From the NCBI RefSeq assembly GCF_002407245.1, contig NZ_CP010681.1, positions 1,054,001-1,118,000 on the forward strand: a DNA stretch of 64,000 bases, written 5' to 3'. Origin of the DNA: Phaeobacter piscinae. Its GTDB lineage: Bacteria > Pseudomonadota > Alphaproteobacteria > Rhodobacterales > Rhodobacteraceae. Positions within the stretch are counted from its first letter, which is position 1, and the number at the start of each line of letters is the position of its first letter. The notes under the pieces are model-generated. The model ran no database searches. It was not told the DNA's origin and saw only the letters and a list, made by a program, of their open reading frames with translations. Positions 9,025 to 17,920 of the stretch are shown here, one piece after another. Position numbers and translations under genes: made by a program.

Positions 9025-9714
9025 TCAGTCCGGCGCGGGCGTGTCGGCATAGGGCTGATAATCCATCAGGCGCTTGCCCGGTTCATCCACGAACAACTCC
9101 GGCAGGGGCTCGGCGGCCTCGATGAGGTCAACCCGAAACACCCTGAAATCCTCACGTGCCTCGCACCAAGCGGTGAGGGTCCAGACCCGGCCCCAGTATT
9201 CCATATGCAACGGGCGGATGACCCGCTCGGTCAGCGTGTCATCAATACGTCTGTAGGTGAGATGCAGCTTTTGGCGTGCCTTGATTGCTGCGCGCAGCGT
9301 CGGCATCTGGGTAAACCCTCGCGCTGCGTCGGCGAAGGGGTAGACTGCAAATTTCCACGCATCGGCTTCGGCAATGGTGCCCTCGGGCAGCACCGCATCC
9401 ACTTTGGCGGCCAGACTTTCGGCAGCGGCCTTCAGATCGGGATCGGCAGCCTCAGCGACAATCGCCATGCCAAGGTTCAGCGCCTCCAGCTCCTCGCTGG
9501 TGAGTGTGAGGGGCGGCAGGGTGATCGCCTCGCGCACCATATAGCCCACACCGCGCGCACCCTCGACCGGCACACCGCTGGCAACCAGCGTGTCCATGTC
9601 GCGGTAGATTGTGCGGGTCGAGACCTCCAGCCGTGCGGCGATGTCCTGCGCGCGGTGCAGTTTTCCATCGCGCAGGATCTGGATAATGTCGAACAGGCGG
9701 TCGGTGCGGCGCAT
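9025..9714 (-). CDS. YafY-type HTH/WYL-domain transcriptional regulator
   Basis: The 229-residue protein starts with a winged helix-turn-helix (DRLFDIIQILRDGKLHRAQD, ARLEVSTRTIYRDMDTLVAS). A linker and a C-terminal WYL domain follow, with the pattern RPLHMEYWGRVWTLTAWCE and FRVFRVDLI. WYL regulators sense nucleic-acid or small ligands and usually act on a neighbouring gene. The small monooxygenase-like gene 74 bp upstream on the same strand, with its inverted-repeat operator, is a possible target; this is inference. Confidence 0.92.
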   Translation of the reverse strand: MRRTDRLFDIIQILRDGKLHRAQDIAARLEVSTRTIYRDMDTLVASGVPVEGARGVGYMVREAITLPPLTLTSEELEALNLGMAIVAEAADPDLKAAAESLAAKVDAVLPEGTIAEADAWKFAVYPFADAARGFTQMPTLRAAIKARQKLHLTYRRIDDTLTERVIRPLHMEYWGRVWTLTAWCEAREDFRVFRVDLIEAAEPLPELFVDEPGKRLMDYQPYADTPAPD

Positions 9715-9788
9715 GTCCTAGCCTTTATACGGGGCGGGGAGGAGGTCAAGACCACCCTCCGCCACTTGAGCCTGAAAGGAGCCTGACC

Positions 9789-10097
9789 CTAGCTGGCCAT
9801 GGACCAACGGACCTCCTCATGACGCATCTTGGCCGTATCGGGCGCGATTGCCGCCATTACCTCTGCCGAGAACTCCTGCGTCATGAAGCTTTGTGCCACC
9901 TCCTGTGCTGTCGCCATATCCTGCCAGACCACATAGTCGGTCCAACTGCCATCTGCGCCCTGGGTCAGCTGACGATGCAGAAAGCCGGATTGCGCGCGCA
10001 CAAATCCCTCGGTGCGCTGCATCAGCGCCACAAAATCCGCTGTCTTGACGCCCTCAGCCAGATGAAAGGTCACGATCTCTGCCACATGTTTGTCCAT
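9789..10097 (-). CDS. Small antibiotic-biosynthesis-monooxygenase-like (ABM/Dabb-fold) protein
   Basis: The 102-residue protein looks like a ferredoxin-like-fold ABM protein: an IVTFHLAEGV strand, a helix with DFVALMQRTEGFVRAQSGFLHRQL, a strand with WTDYVVWQDMATAQEV, and a final short strand ending EVRWSMAS. Such proteins bind small aromatic or quinone-like compounds; catalysis is not assured. The ATG at 10097 is chosen because AGGAGA lies at the right distance before it; the frame is open to 10151. It sits 74 bp upstream of the YafY regulator on the same strand. Confidence 0.72.
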   Translation of the reverse strand: MDKHVAEIVTFHLAEGVKTADFVALMQRTEGFVRAQSGFLHRQLTQGADGSWTDYVVWQDMATAQEVAQSFMTQEFSAEVMAAIAPDTAKMRHEEVRWSMAS

Positions 10098-10116
10098 CAC
10101 TTGTCTCCTTTTCGGT

Positions 10117-10165
10117 GTGATACACTGGCAATAGCGCCCCTCAACTGACATAAACCTGTCAGTTG
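10117..10165 (-). promoter_or_regulatory. Putative promoter with overlapping inverted-repeat operator before the ABM-like gene
   Basis: On the minus strand a -35-like TTGAGG (10139-10144) and a -10-like TATCAC (10117-10122) are 16 bases apart. A perfect 9-bp inverted repeat (arms CAACTGACA and TGTCAGTTG, six-base spacer, 10142-10165) overlaps the -35. A further TGTCAGTT copy occurs across 10197-10204. This placement suits repression of the ABM-like gene; it also lies 155 bp upstream of tatA. Confidence 0.55.
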
Positions 10166-10319
10166 GATTGCGTCACCTCGTATAAAACTGCTTTTTTGTC
10201 AGTTTCCGATGCCGCCCGTGCGGCTCAGATCTTTGCCGCGCCGGGGTGGGGGCGTAAAACCGTCATCAAATGACATCTGCGGGCCATCCCCTGGTCCGCA
10301 CGCAGAAGGAGACCCTCTC

Positions 10320-10538
10320 ATGCTTAACAATATCGGCCTTCCGGGCCTGCTGCTCATCGCTGTTGTCGTGCTGGTCCTGTTTGGTCGCGGCAAGATTTCT
10401 TCGCTGATGGGCGAAGTGGGCAAAGGCATCACCGCCTTTAAGAAAGGCGTCAACGACAGCACCAAGGAACTGGAAGAAGACAACTCCGCAGAGGCCGCGC
10501 GCGACGTGACCCCCGAGACCGAAAAAGACAAGGTCTAA
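10320..10538 (+). CDS. tatA: Twin-arginine translocase subunit TatA
   Basis: TatA forms the pore-like oligomer of the Sec-independent Tat export system in the inner membrane. The 72-residue protein has one N-terminal membrane helix ([13 protein letters not shown]), the hinge [16 protein letters not shown], an amphipathic helix (ITAFKKGV) and an acidic, charged tail, all as in TatA. The length is typical. ATG 10320 follows AGAAGGAGA. It is separated from tatB by only 6 bp. Confidence 0.95.
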   Translation: MLNNIGLPGLLLIAVVVLVLFGRGKISSLMGEVGKGITAFKKGVNDSTKELEEDNSAEAARDVTPETEKDKV

Positions 10539-10544
10539 GCGGCG

Positions 10545-11030
10545 ATGTTTGATCTTGGGTGGACCGAACTCATGGTCATCGGCGTTGTAGCGCTGATTGT
10601 TGTCGGGCCCAAGGACCTGCCGGTTTTGTTCCGCAATGTCGGGCGGTTCGTGGGTAAGGCCAAGGGCATGGCGCGCGAATTCAGCCGGGCCATGAATGAC
10701 GCTGCCGATGAGGCGGGCGTCAATGACATGGCCAAGGGGCTGAAGGCGGCGGCCAACCCTGTCAATACCGCAATGGATGGCGTCAAACAGGCGGCACAGG
10801 ATATGGCAAAGTCAATCGACCCGACCAAATTCGACCCCGACAGCGAAACCGGGAAACTGGCGGCTGAACGGGCAGAAGATGCCAAGAAAATCCAGGCTGC
10901 CACCGCCCGTGCCGCGGCAGACCGCAAGGCGCGCGAGGCCGCTGAAGCGCAGGCCAAAGCGGCTGAGGCGGAGGCGGCTTTGGCAGCTTCGGACACGCCG
11001 ACAACGCCGGAAAGTGAGACCAAGACATGA
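10545..11030 (+). CDS. tatB: Twin-arginine translocase subunit TatB
   Basis: The 161-residue protein has the TatB hallmarks: N-terminal [26 protein letters not shown] membrane segment with a Glu in it, the Gly-Pro hinge, and a long amphipathic region ([27 protein letters not shown]). It ends in an Ala/Glu/Lys-rich coiled-coil-like tail. TatB docks with TatC to receive twin-arginine signal peptides. Its stop overlaps the tatC start as ATGA (11027-11030). Confidence 0.94.
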   Translation: MFDLGWTELMVIGVVALIVVGPKDLPVLFRNVGRFVGKAKGMAREFSRAMNDAADEAGVNDMAKGLKAAANPVNTAMDGVKQAAQDMAKSIDPTKFDPDSETGKLAAERAEDAKKIQAATARAAADRKAREAAEAQAKAAEAEAALAASDTPTTPESETKT

Positions 11031-11995
11031 GCGCGTCTGAAGACATCGACGACAGCACAGCGCCGCTGATTGAGCATCTGGCTGAATTGCGCACCCGCCT
11101 GATCCGGGCGGTGGGCGCGTTCATCGTGGGGATCGTGCTGGCCTTCACTGTTGCAGAACCGATCCTGCAATTCCTGCTGGGCCCGATTGAGGAAACCCTG
11201 CGCAATCTGGGCGATCCCGCACCGACACTGCAATACACCAGCCCACAGGAATACCTGTTCACGCTGTTCCGCATCTCTATGGTGTTTGGCTTTGCACTGT
11301 CGTTCCCGGTCATTGGCTTTCAGCTCTGGCGCTTTGTGGCGCCGGGTCTCTACAAGACTGAGAAGAACGCGTTTTTGCCCTTCCTCATCGCCTCGCCGGT
11401 GATGTTCCTCTTGGGGGCGAGCTTTGCGCATTTCGTGGTGACACCGCTGGCGATGGCTTTCTTCCTTGGCTTTGCCGATGTGTCGTCGATCTTTGCCAAC
11501 CTTCTGTCTGGTGCGGTCAGCAGCCTGCCTGCCGACGCCGCGGTGGTGCCGGAAACCACCGACGGGGTGCGGATCACCTTCTTTGGCAAGGTGAACGAGT
11601 CGCTGGATATCACGCTGAAATTCATCATGGCGTTTGGCCTGTGCTTTCAGCTGCCGGTGCTTCTGACCCTGATGGGGAAGGCCGGTCTGGTCAGCGCTGA
11701 CGGGCTGGGGAGCGTGCGCAAATATGCGGTTGTCGCCATCCTTGTGTTGGCAGCCCTTGTGACCCCGCCGGATGTGATCACGCAAGGGATCCTGTTTTCG
11801 GTGGTCTATGGTCTTTATGAGGTGTCGATCCTTCTGGTGCGCCGGGTTGAGAAGACCCGCGAGGCGAAGTTGCGGGCTGAAGGCTACTATGACGACGACG
11901 ATGATTTCGGCGAGGAAATGGATATGCATCCCGAAGATGATCCTCTGATGGCCGAGTTTGAAGATGATGATCAGGACGACGGTAAGGCCAAGTAA
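11027..11995 (+). CDS. tatC: Twin-arginine translocase subunit TatC
   Basis: TatC is the polytopic receptor for twin-arginine signal peptides. The 322-residue protein has the conserved [19 protein letters not shown] start, about six membrane segments (for example [67 protein letters not shown]) and the conserved F/W-rich loop '[12 protein letters not shown]' plus [22 protein letters not shown]. The C-terminus is unusually acidic ([17 protein letters not shown]), longer than in E. coli TatC (258). It is the last gene of tatABC; a terminator follows at 12016. Confidence 0.95.
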   Translation: MSASEDIDDSTAPLIEHLAELRTRLIRAVGAFIVGIVLAFTVAEPILQFLLGPIEETLRNLGDPAPTLQYTSPQEYLFTLFRISMVFGFALSFPVIGFQLWRFVAPGLYKTEKNAFLPFLIASPVMFLLGASFAHFVVTPLAMAFFLGFADVSSIFANLLSGAVSSLPADAAVVPETTDGVRITFFGKVNESLDITLKFIMAFGLCFQLPVLLTLMGKAGLVSADGLGSVRKYAVVAILVLAALVTPPDVITQGILFSVVYGLYEVSILLVRRVEKTREAKLRAEGYYDDDDDFGEEMDMHPEDDPLMAEFEDDDQDDGKAK

Positions 11996-12015
11996 TCCCT
12001 ACTGGAACGGATGAC

Positions 12016-12050
12016 AAAAGGCGCGCTGGAAACGGCGCGCCTTTTTGCTT
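12016..12050 (+). terminator. Rho-independent terminator after tatC
   Basis: An 11-bp inverted repeat (arms AAAAGGCGCGC and GCGCGCCTTTT, eight-base loop) runs straight into a T-run (CTTTTTGCTT). It lies about 20 bp past the tatC stop. Confidence 0.85.
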
Positions 12051-12120
12051 TGGCGGCTGCCCTCTTGCCCGCGCAGCCTGAACATGCTTTGACCCCGGTA
12101 ACCCACCGACGGAGACTCCC

Positions 12121-12576
12121 ATGGACCAGAAAAAACCGACCCGCGTTGTGCTTTCCAGCGACCACGCCGCGATTGAGCTGCGCCAGGCCATCGCGGACCA
12201 CATTGCCGCCAACGGCTGGGAGGTCGTCGATATTGGCCCCACGACCCCGGAGAGCACCCACTACCCCAAGCATGGCGCAGCCGCGGCGGAGCGTGTGGCC
12301 TCGGGCGATTGCGATCTCGGGATCATTCTTTGCGGCACCGGTCAGGGCATCATGATGGCCGCAAACAAGGTGAAGGGCATCCGTTGCGGCGTCTGCTCCG
12401 AAACCTTCTCCGCCAAGATGATCCGCCAGCACAACAACGCCAATATGCTCTCCATCGGGGCGCGTGTGGTTGGTGACAGCCTGGCGATTGAGATTGTTGA
12501 TGCCTTCCTTAATGCTGAGTTCGAAGGCGGTCGCCACGCCACCCGCGTGGATATGATTGAGCCGCAGGACAGCTGA
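12121..12576 (+). CDS. rpiB: Ribose-5-phosphate isomerase B / RpiB-LacA family protein
   Basis: RpiB interconverts ribose-5-phosphate and ribulose-5-phosphate in the pentose phosphate pathway. The 151-residue protein carries SSDHAAIELRQ (12-22), the GHG-like YPKHGAAAAE, catalytic Cys71 in the ILCGTGQGIMMAANK block, and RQHNNANMLSIGARVVG, all diagnostic for RpiB/LacAB. Length is typical. It stands between the tatC terminator and the DUF815 gene, 48 bp upstream of the latter, probably one transcript. Confidence 0.93.
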   Translation: MDQKKPTRVVLSSDHAAIELRQAIADHIAANGWEVVDIGPTTPESTHYPKHGAAAAERVASGDCDLGIILCGTGQGIMMAANKVKGIRCGVCSETFSAKMIRQHNNANMLSIGARVVGDSLAIEIVDAFLNAEFEGGRHATRVDMIEPQDS

Positions 12577-12624
12577 TCCCACAGAGGTTCGCGCCCCCAA
12601 GCCAGATAACCGGAGGCCCAGATT

Positions 12625-13467
12625 ATGGATGAGACAAGCCTGACCCGCATCGCGGATGCGCTGGAGCGGATGGCGCCCGCACCGTTGAAGGCACCGGATT
12701 TTGCTGCGGCGTCGGCCTTTGTCTGGCATGTCGCGCCGGACCGGCTGGAGCCTGTGAGAAGCGTCAACCGAGTTGATCTGGACCTGCTCCTGGGAATTGA
12801 TCGCGCACGGGACACTCTGCTGGACAACACCCGTCGCTTTGCCGCCGGGTTCGGGGCCAACAACGCGCTTCTATGGGGCGCCCGTGGCATGGGGAAATCC
12901 AGCCTGGTGAAGGCGATTCACGGCCAGTTATCACCGGAGTTTCCGGCGCTCAAACTGGTGGAATTGCAACGCGAGGATCTGCCCTCGGTGGCACGGCTTC
13001 TGAACCATCTGCGCGCCGCGCCTGAGCGCTTCATCCTGTTCTGTGATGACCTCTCCTTTGGCCATGATGATCAGCACTACAAAAGCCTGAAAGCGGTGCT
13101 GGATGGCGGCATCGAAGGGCGCCCGGATAATGTGCTGTTCTACGCCACCTCCAACCGTCGCCACCTGATGCCGCGCGATATGATCGAAAACGAGCGTTCC
13201 AGCGCCATCAACCCCTCCGAAGCGGTTGAGGAAAAGGTCTCGCTCTCGGATCGGTTCGGGCTGTGGCTCGGTTTCCACCCTTGCGATCAAGACGAATATC
13301 TCGCCATGATTTCAGGCTATTGCGCAGCCTACGGTGTAGAGGTTGCGGAGCAGGAGCTGCGCGCAGAGGCAATTGAATGGCAAGCCACACGTGGCGCACG
13401 TTCGGGGCGGGTGGCCTGGCAGTTCTTCACCGATCTCGCCGGTCGGCACGGTGTGAAAGTCACCTGA
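12625..13467 (+). CDS. DUF815-family AAA ATPase
   Basis: The 280-residue protein has Walker A GARGMGKSS (85-93) and Walker B-like FILFCDDLSFGHDD. The DUF815 blocks NVLFYATSNRRHLMPRDM and LSDRFGLWLGFHPCDQDEYL follow. The family is an AAA-type P-loop ATPase of unknown cellular task, widespread in proteobacteria. It may be an operon partner of rpiB, but no functional link is known to me. Confidence 0.88.
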   Translation: MDETSLTRIADALERMAPAPLKAPDFAAASAFVWHVAPDRLEPVRSVNRVDLDLLLGIDRARDTLLDNTRRFAAGFGANNALLWGARGMGKSSLVKAIHGQLSPEFPALKLVELQREDLPSVARLLNHLRAAPERFILFCDDLSFGHDDQHYKSLKAVLDGGIEGRPDNVLFYATSNRRHLMPRDMIENERSSAINPSEAVEEKVSLSDRFGLWLGFHPCDQDEYLAMISGYCAAYGVEVAEQELRAEAIEWQATRGARSGRVAWQFFTDLAGRHGVKVT

Positions 13468-13512
13468 GAAGGCCGCGCGCGGCTTTGGAACGACCCCACC
13501 GGACATCAAATG

Positions 13513-13551
13513 GAAAAACGGCGCTCAGGGGTCTCCCGGGCGCCGTTTCTT
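13513..13551. terminator. Bidirectional terminator between the DUF815 gene and nlpD
   Basis: The stem (arms around AAACGGCGC / GCGCCGTTT, 13513-13550) has T-runs on both strands (CCGTTTCTT on plus, GCCGTTTTTCC on minus). It separates two convergent genes, ending 45 bp past the DUF815 stop and 25 bp before the nlpD stop. Confidence 0.8.
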
Positions 13552-13575
13552 ATGGTCCGGTGTACGGGGGCGACG

Positions 13576-14805
13576 TCACTGCAGATAGGGCAGGGGATCA
13601 ACGCTTTCGAAGCCGTTGCGAACCTCAAAATGCACATAGGCCGACGGCCCGTCACGCAGCGCAGCAATCGTCTGGCCGCGTGATACCGTGTCGCCTTTGT
13701 TCACTGCGATTTTGTCGACATTGGCATAGACCGTCAGCAGCTTGGCGTCATGGCGGATCACGATGATCGGGATATTGTTGGAATCCTTGGTGATCGCCGC
13801 GACGGTGCCGCCATCGGCGGCCTGTACCGGCGCGCCCGCAGCCCCGGCGATATCAATGCCGTCGTTCTTGCCCTTGGCATAGGTGCGGGTGATCTTGCCC
13901 TTGACCGGGTAACTCATCGCGCTGCTGGCGCTGCGAGTGGGGGCGGGCACTTCTACCTTTGGCAGATCCTTGGGAGCTTCGGCGGCGGGGGCAACGGTTT
14001 CCTGCGGCAGCGGCTTGGTCGCGCTGGGTGGAGTGGGCGTGCTGGTGCCCTCACCGGGGGCCGTGACGGTTGCGACCGCAGGCACGGCTGCTGCTGCGGA
14101 GGCCTCCTTGCGCGGTGCCGGACGGTCCTTCAGCGGGATCAGCAGGAACTGGCCTTCACGAATGGCAAAATCGCTGCCCAGACCGTTCCATTCCGCCAGT
14201 GCCTTTACTGGCACCTGATACAGCCGCGACACGGTATAGGCTGTCTCGCCGCGTTTCACCTTGTGGCGCACCGGCTCCGGCCCGCTCTGCACCTGCGGCT
14301 TGCTCGCCGGAGGCTGCGGCGCCAGCGGTGTGGTGTTGACGGTGCTTGCTGCATTTGGCGTGGTAGAGGGGGCACTGTCGATAGCATCCCCCGCCAGCGA
14401 GGCGATATCTACACCGCCTGTGCTGTTTGAAGCGGTGCCAGGTGCCCGGCGGGGCAGGGCGATGATTTCGCCCTGGCGCAGCGGATCGTCCGTCTTCATG
14501 CCGTTGAAACGGGCCAATTCGCTGGCGGGCAGACCAATGCGGCCAGCCACGTCATTCAGCGTATCGCCGCGCCGGGCCACGGCCACCTGGTAGGACGGAT
14601 AGGTGATCAGCCCACTGGAATCCGGTTTCGGACGGCTGGTGGTGGCAGTTTGTGCCGCCTTGGTGGTGTTGAATGCACCGATCTGGCCGCGCAGATCATA
14701 GTCAAGCGGCGCCTCGCAAGCGGCCAGCACGGCCACCAGAGGCAACGCCATCAGCACCTTACGGCCTGTCGCGCGATCGCGGCGGGTGGGGTCAGTCACT
14801 GTCAT
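13576..14805 (-). CDS. NlpD-like lipoprotein: LysM x2 and degenerate M23 (LytM) domain
   Basis: The 409-residue protein has a signal peptide ending in a lipobox (LAAC, Cys30). Two LysM domains follow (from YQVAVARRGDTLNDVAGRIG and from VRHKVKRGETAYTVSRLYQV), then a Pro/Ala-rich linker and a C-terminal LytM domain. The LytM zinc ligands look lost: the first motif reads NDGIDIA where active enzymes have H..GxDxA, and the HLHF motif reads YVHFEVR. This is the pattern of EnvC/NlpD-type activators, which stimulate amidases at the septum rather than cutting peptidoglycan themselves. The order surE-pcm-nlpD is conserved in proteobacteria and supports the call. Confidence 0.9.
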   Translation of the reverse strand: MTVTDPTRRDRATGRKVLMALPLVAVLAACEAPLDYDLRGQIGAFNTTKAAQTATTSRPKPDSSGLITYPSYQVAVARRGDTLNDVAGRIGLPASELARFNGMKTDDPLRQGEIIALPRRAPGTASNSTGGVDIASLAGDAIDSAPSTTPNAASTVNTTPLAPQPPASKPQVQSGPEPVRHKVKRGETAYTVSRLYQVPVKALAEWNGLGSDFAIREGQFLLIPLKDRPAPRKEASAAAAVPAVATVTAPGEGTSTPTPPSATKPLPQETVAPAAEAPKDLPKVEVPAPTRSASSAMSYPVKGKITRTYAKGKNDGIDIAGAAGAPVQAADGGTVAAITKDSNNIPIIVIRHDAKLLTVYANVDKIAVNKGDTVSRGQTIAALRDGPSAYVHFEVRNGFESVDPLPYLQ

Positions 14806-14942
14806 TTCGCTCTCCTCAGAACGCCGTTCCCGTCTTGCGGGCCCCCATTATCCCTGGGGCTTGCCAATAGTCCGTCGGCCAGCCACGTGATCCGGCTCGG
14901 GATCTTCCCGAACTTTGGGCGAGGGCAGGTCTTGCCTCTCCC

Positions 14943-15590
14943 TTACGTGTCTTTGCCGATCCCCTCAAGCAGGGGAACAAAACGCACCGGGCGCAATTCG
15001 TCGTATTCTAGACCGCTGGCGGTTTTTTGAACACGGATCAGGGTCTGTACGGTGTCCGACTGCCCCACGGGCACCACCATGATACCGCCGGTCTTCAGCT
15101 GCGCCAAGAGCGGGCCGGGCGGATCCTCGGCAGCGGCGGTCACGATGATTCGATCAAAGGGCGCCTGCTCCGGCAGCCCGTGGCTGCCATCCCCCACCAG
15201 CGAGGTGATATTGGACAGATGCAGCTGGTCAAAAATCTGCCGCGCCTCCCGCACCAGCCGGGCATGACGGTCCACGGTATAGACACGCCGCGCCAGCTTG
15301 CTCAGGATCGCCGCCTGATAGCCGGACCCGGTGCCGACCTCCAGAACCGTGTCGCGGGGCGAAATCTGCAAAGCCTGCGTCATCAGCCCTACGACTGAAG
15401 GCTGCGAAATGGTCTGCCCGCAGGCAATCGGCAGCGGCATATCCTCATAGGCACGCGCCGAAAACAGCCCCCGCACAAAGGGGCCGCGATCAATCTGTTC
15501 CATCGCGTCCAGCACCTGCGCATCCGTCACCCCGCGTGAGCGCAGGGCAAACAGAAACTGCATCTTGGTTTCGGCAGTCGGCTCGCTCAT
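14943..15590 (-). CDS. pcm: Protein-L-isoaspartate O-methyltransferase
   Basis: Pcm methylates isoaspartyl residues with SAM and starts their repair. The 215-residue protein shows the family pre-motif [16 protein letters not shown], the SAM-binding motif [16 protein letters not shown], motif [22 protein letters not shown] and the C-terminal block [10 protein letters not shown]. Length is typical. It overlaps the stop of surE as ATGA (15587-15590), so the pair is translationally coupled. Confidence 0.95.
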   Translation of the reverse strand: MSEPTAETKMQFLFALRSRGVTDAQVLDAMEQIDRGPFVRGLFSARAYEDMPLPIACGQTISQPSVVGLMTQALQISPRDTVLEVGTGSGYQAAILSKLARRVYTVDRHARLVREARQIFDQLHLSNITSLVGDGSHGLPEQAPFDRIIVTAAAEDPPGPLLAQLKTGGIMVVPVGQSDTVQTLIRVQKTASGLEYDELRPVRFVPLLEGIGKDT

Positions 15591-16369
15591 TCAATGCCCT
15601 TCAGGCGCTCCAGCGCGTCCGTCGCCGTCAGATCAGCCCGCATCGGTGTGACCGAGATATAGCCCGCCAGATTTTGTGCTGCATCCGTGCCCTCGGCGGT
15701 GGCGATATGCTGATTGCCGCCCCGGATCCACAGGTAGCGCCGCCCGTTGGGAGAGGTCTGCTCCTCAGCGGAGAAATGGCTGCCACGCCGAAATCCCTGC
15801 GGTGTGATCCGTCGCCCTTTGACATCCTCCGCAGGAACGGGCGGGAAATTTATGTTGTAAAACAACCGGTAATCCGCGTCTTCCTTGGGTTGTGTGTCAA
15901 GGATTGAGCGGATGAGATCGGCGCCGTGCTGGGCGGCGGCTTCAAACGGGTTGTCCAGCTGGTTGTTTTCTGGCCCGAAGTACTGCGAAAGTCCCATCGC
16001 GGGGATGCCCTGCAATGCTGCCTCCATTGCGCCACCCAAGGTGCCGGAATAGAGCGCGTTCTCAGCCGAATTGTTGCCCCGGTTTACGCCCGACAACACC
16101 AGATCCGGCAGCTTGTCCTTCATCACCACATGCAATCCTGCCAGCACGCAGTCCGCAGGCGATCCTTCGGCGGCAAAGCGGCGCTCGCCCAGCTGGCTGA
16201 GCATGAAGGGGCGGGTGTAGCTGATGCAATGGCCGACGCCTGACTGTTCAAACGCGGGCGCGACGGTCCAGACCTCGCCGTCGGGCCCTGCCACGTCGCG
16301 GGCGATCTGCTCCAGAACCGCCAGACCGGGGGCGCTGATGCCATCGTCGTTGGTGATCAGAATTCGCAT
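15587..16369 (-). CDS. surE: 5'/3'-nucleotidase SurE
   Basis: SurE is a metal-dependent survival phosphatase that dephosphorylates nucleoside monophosphates. The 260-residue protein starts [16 protein letters not shown] with the conserved Asp-Asp, then shows SYTRPF, the metal-site Asn/Ser region [28 protein letters not shown] and the C-terminal [10 protein letters not shown]. The ATG at 16369 is unambiguous because ILITNDDG must sit at the N-terminus; the reading frame is open further upstream but without a family match. It is the first gene of surE-pcm-nlpD here. Confidence 0.95.
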   Translation of the reverse strand: MRILITNDDGISAPGLAVLEQIARDVAGPDGEVWTVAPAFEQSGVGHCISYTRPFMLSQLGERRFAAEGSPADCVLAGLHVVMKDKLPDLVLSGVNRGNNSAENALYSGTLGGAMEAALQGIPAMGLSQYFGPENNQLDNPFEAAAQHGADLIRSILDTQPKEDADYRLFYNINFPPVPAEDVKGRRITPQGFRRGSHFSAEEQTSPNGRRYLWIRGGNQHIATAEGTDAAQNLAGYISVTPMRADLTATDALERLKGIE

Positions 16370-16562
16370 GAACTGGGCCTCTCGTCTGGCTCTGGCGGGC
16401 TGTATCTTGGGTGCGGTCACGCCGATCCGCATGTCCGACCTGAATAAGATGTGGGGCAAAAGGGGGCAAGAGTTTCCCCACTGTGACCGCGCGCAAGCTG
16501 CCCGGTGACGGCCCCTGCGGCACAGAGGCCACAGGTTTGTTGTCCGGCCCTGAAACCAAGGC

Positions 16563-16589
16563 GACCGGCGCCCCTTTTGGGCACCGGTC
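16563..16589 (-). terminator. Possible terminator behind the SDR gene
   Basis: A GC-rich hairpin with arms GACCGG/CCGGTC extended by GCCC/GGGC and one mismatch lies about 60 bp beyond the SDR stop on the minus strand. The T-tract after it is poor, so this is tentative. The rest of 16370-16650 holds no gene that I can support. Confidence 0.4.
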
Positions 16590-16650
16590 GGCGGAATGTC
16601 GCGCGTCTGCATTGCCGTTGGGCGTCATGCAGCCGATGGGCAGCGTTTGG

Positions 16651-17304
16651 TCAGTCGGCGGCGGTCAGGATCTGGGGCAACAACCGGGCGGCTTCCTGCT
16701 GCGGGCTGGCCAGCGCGTCGCGATCCTCGCCGGGGAAAAACCGGGCACGGACAGCGGTAGCCATGGGCTGCGGCGTCAGCACCTGTACCTTTGGGCCGGT
16801 CTTTGCGGTCTCAATCTGCCAGCTGTTGGCCAGCGACATCTGGGCCGCCTTGGTGGCACCATAGGCGCCAAAGAACTTCTCGCCCGCGCGGGGATCCTCA
16901 AAGAACACGGCCTGACCGGTTTGCCCCAGCAGCGGGGCCACATAGGGGATCAGTACGGAGGTCGCTGTGGCATTGATCGCCATGGATTTCTGCCAATCCT
17001 TCGCAGCGACGAAATTGGCCGGGCTTAGAGGCGCAGCGTGGATCGCGGTGTGCAGCCAGAGATCCAGCTGCCCCCAACGGTCGTGGATGCCGCGGCAGAG
17101 CGTCGCCATAGCCTCGGGGACAGTGATGTCCATCGGGGCCAATGTGGCAGAACCGCCGACGGATTTGATCCGGTCGTCCAGCTCTTCCAGCGCGCCGGTG
17201 GTGCGGGCCACGGCAACGATGTGATGCGTCGGCGCCAGTGCCTCTGCGAGGGCGGCGCCCAGACCCCGAGAGGCCCCGGTGATGAGAGCAAGTTTCTGTG
17301 TCAT
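16651..17304 (-). CDS. SDR-family NAD(P)-dependent oxidoreductase
   Basis: The 217-residue protein has the Rossmann glycine motif TGASRGLGAALAEALAP (9-25) and the beta-4 region DLWLHTAIHAAPLSPANF. The Tyr-x-x-x-Lys-like FGAYGATKAAQMSLANSW supplies Tyr and Lys. The catalytic Ser is unclear (QAVFFEDPRAGEKFFGAYG where Ser is expected) and the beta-4 motif reads LHTAIH instead of NNAG, so substrate and even activity are uncertain. It may be an SDR of the divergent type. It has no obvious operon partner, and surE starts 281 bp downstream. Confidence 0.8.
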   Translation of the reverse strand: MTQKLALITGASRGLGAALAEALAPTHHIVAVARTTGALEELDDRIKSVGGSATLAPMDITVPEAMATLCRGIHDRWGQLDLWLHTAIHAAPLSPANFVAAKDWQKSMAINATATSVLIPYVAPLLGQTGQAVFFEDPRAGEKFFGAYGATKAAQMSLANSWQIETAKTGPKVQVLTPQPMATAVRARFFPGEDRDALASPQQEAARLLPQILTAAD

Positions 17305-17417
17305 GGGCGCCTTGTGCGGTGCGGCGTGACGCGGGTCAAGGGGCCAAAGCGGCGCAGCCTCTATCCCAGCCCTCCGTCCCAGCTCCCCGTCAGCCCTCCG
17401 TCAGCCGCCAAAGCGGG

Positions 17418-17687
17418 TCAGCTGCCGGGCATCTCGATCCGTGCAGCTTTGCCGTTTTTCTGCAGGATCAGACCGTCGGCATCAATCGCAATGACCTCAC
17501 CGCCGGACAGCCGGCTGCCACGGGTCACCACCTGCGTGCGCCCACTGGGCATGCGCACCATGGCGCTGAGGTTGTTGCTGGCGCCAAACAGTCCCAACAG
17601 GCTGAGGCGGTTGCGGCGCAAGGCGTCTTTCTGGGTGGCATGACCTGCAACATTCGCCGGGGTCTTGCCGCTATCACGATTTGCCAT
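17418..17687 (-). CDS. Small protein resembling a GspC/PilP-type periplasmic domain, no membrane anchor
   Basis: The 89-residue protein has a basic N-terminus, then LLGLFGASNNLSAMVRMPSG, VVTRGSRLSGGEVIAIDADG and LILQKNGKAARIEMPGS. The pattern of a short strand, a 'G..L..G.V..I' turn and 'L.K.G....I' resembles the homology region of type II secretion GspC or pilus PilP. Those have an N-terminal membrane anchor, which this lacks, and no secretion gene is near. The role is unknown. Gaps of 113 and 233 bp flank it, so it is probably a single-gene unit. Confidence 0.6.
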   Translation of the reverse strand: MANRDSGKTPANVAGHATQKDALRRNRLSLLGLFGASNNLSAMVRMPSGRTQVVTRGSRLSGGEVIAIDADGLILQKNGKAARIEMPGS

Positions 17688-17920
17688 TCTGGTAACTTGG
17701 TTCTTTCTCTAGTGCGCTCAGGGCGGATGCCGGTCGGCTATCAGCTTCGCTTTCCGCCGAACAGAGGGGGCGGCGCATGGTGGCAAGCGACTGCCGGTGG
17801 GCCGCCCATCGGTGCGCAAGCCCTTGCGCATGGCCTGTTCTGACGCTGCGCAATTGCGCGCAGGCCCTTGAACGTTTGCGGGGGGAAGCAGGCTAGGAAG
17901 CGGGGGGAACTTCAGTGGGG

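Noticed and set aside
10535..11929. A 464-codon minus-strand frame over tatB and tatC.
   Set aside because: It is antisense to real genes; the His/Arg-rich composition is a shadow of the codon bias.
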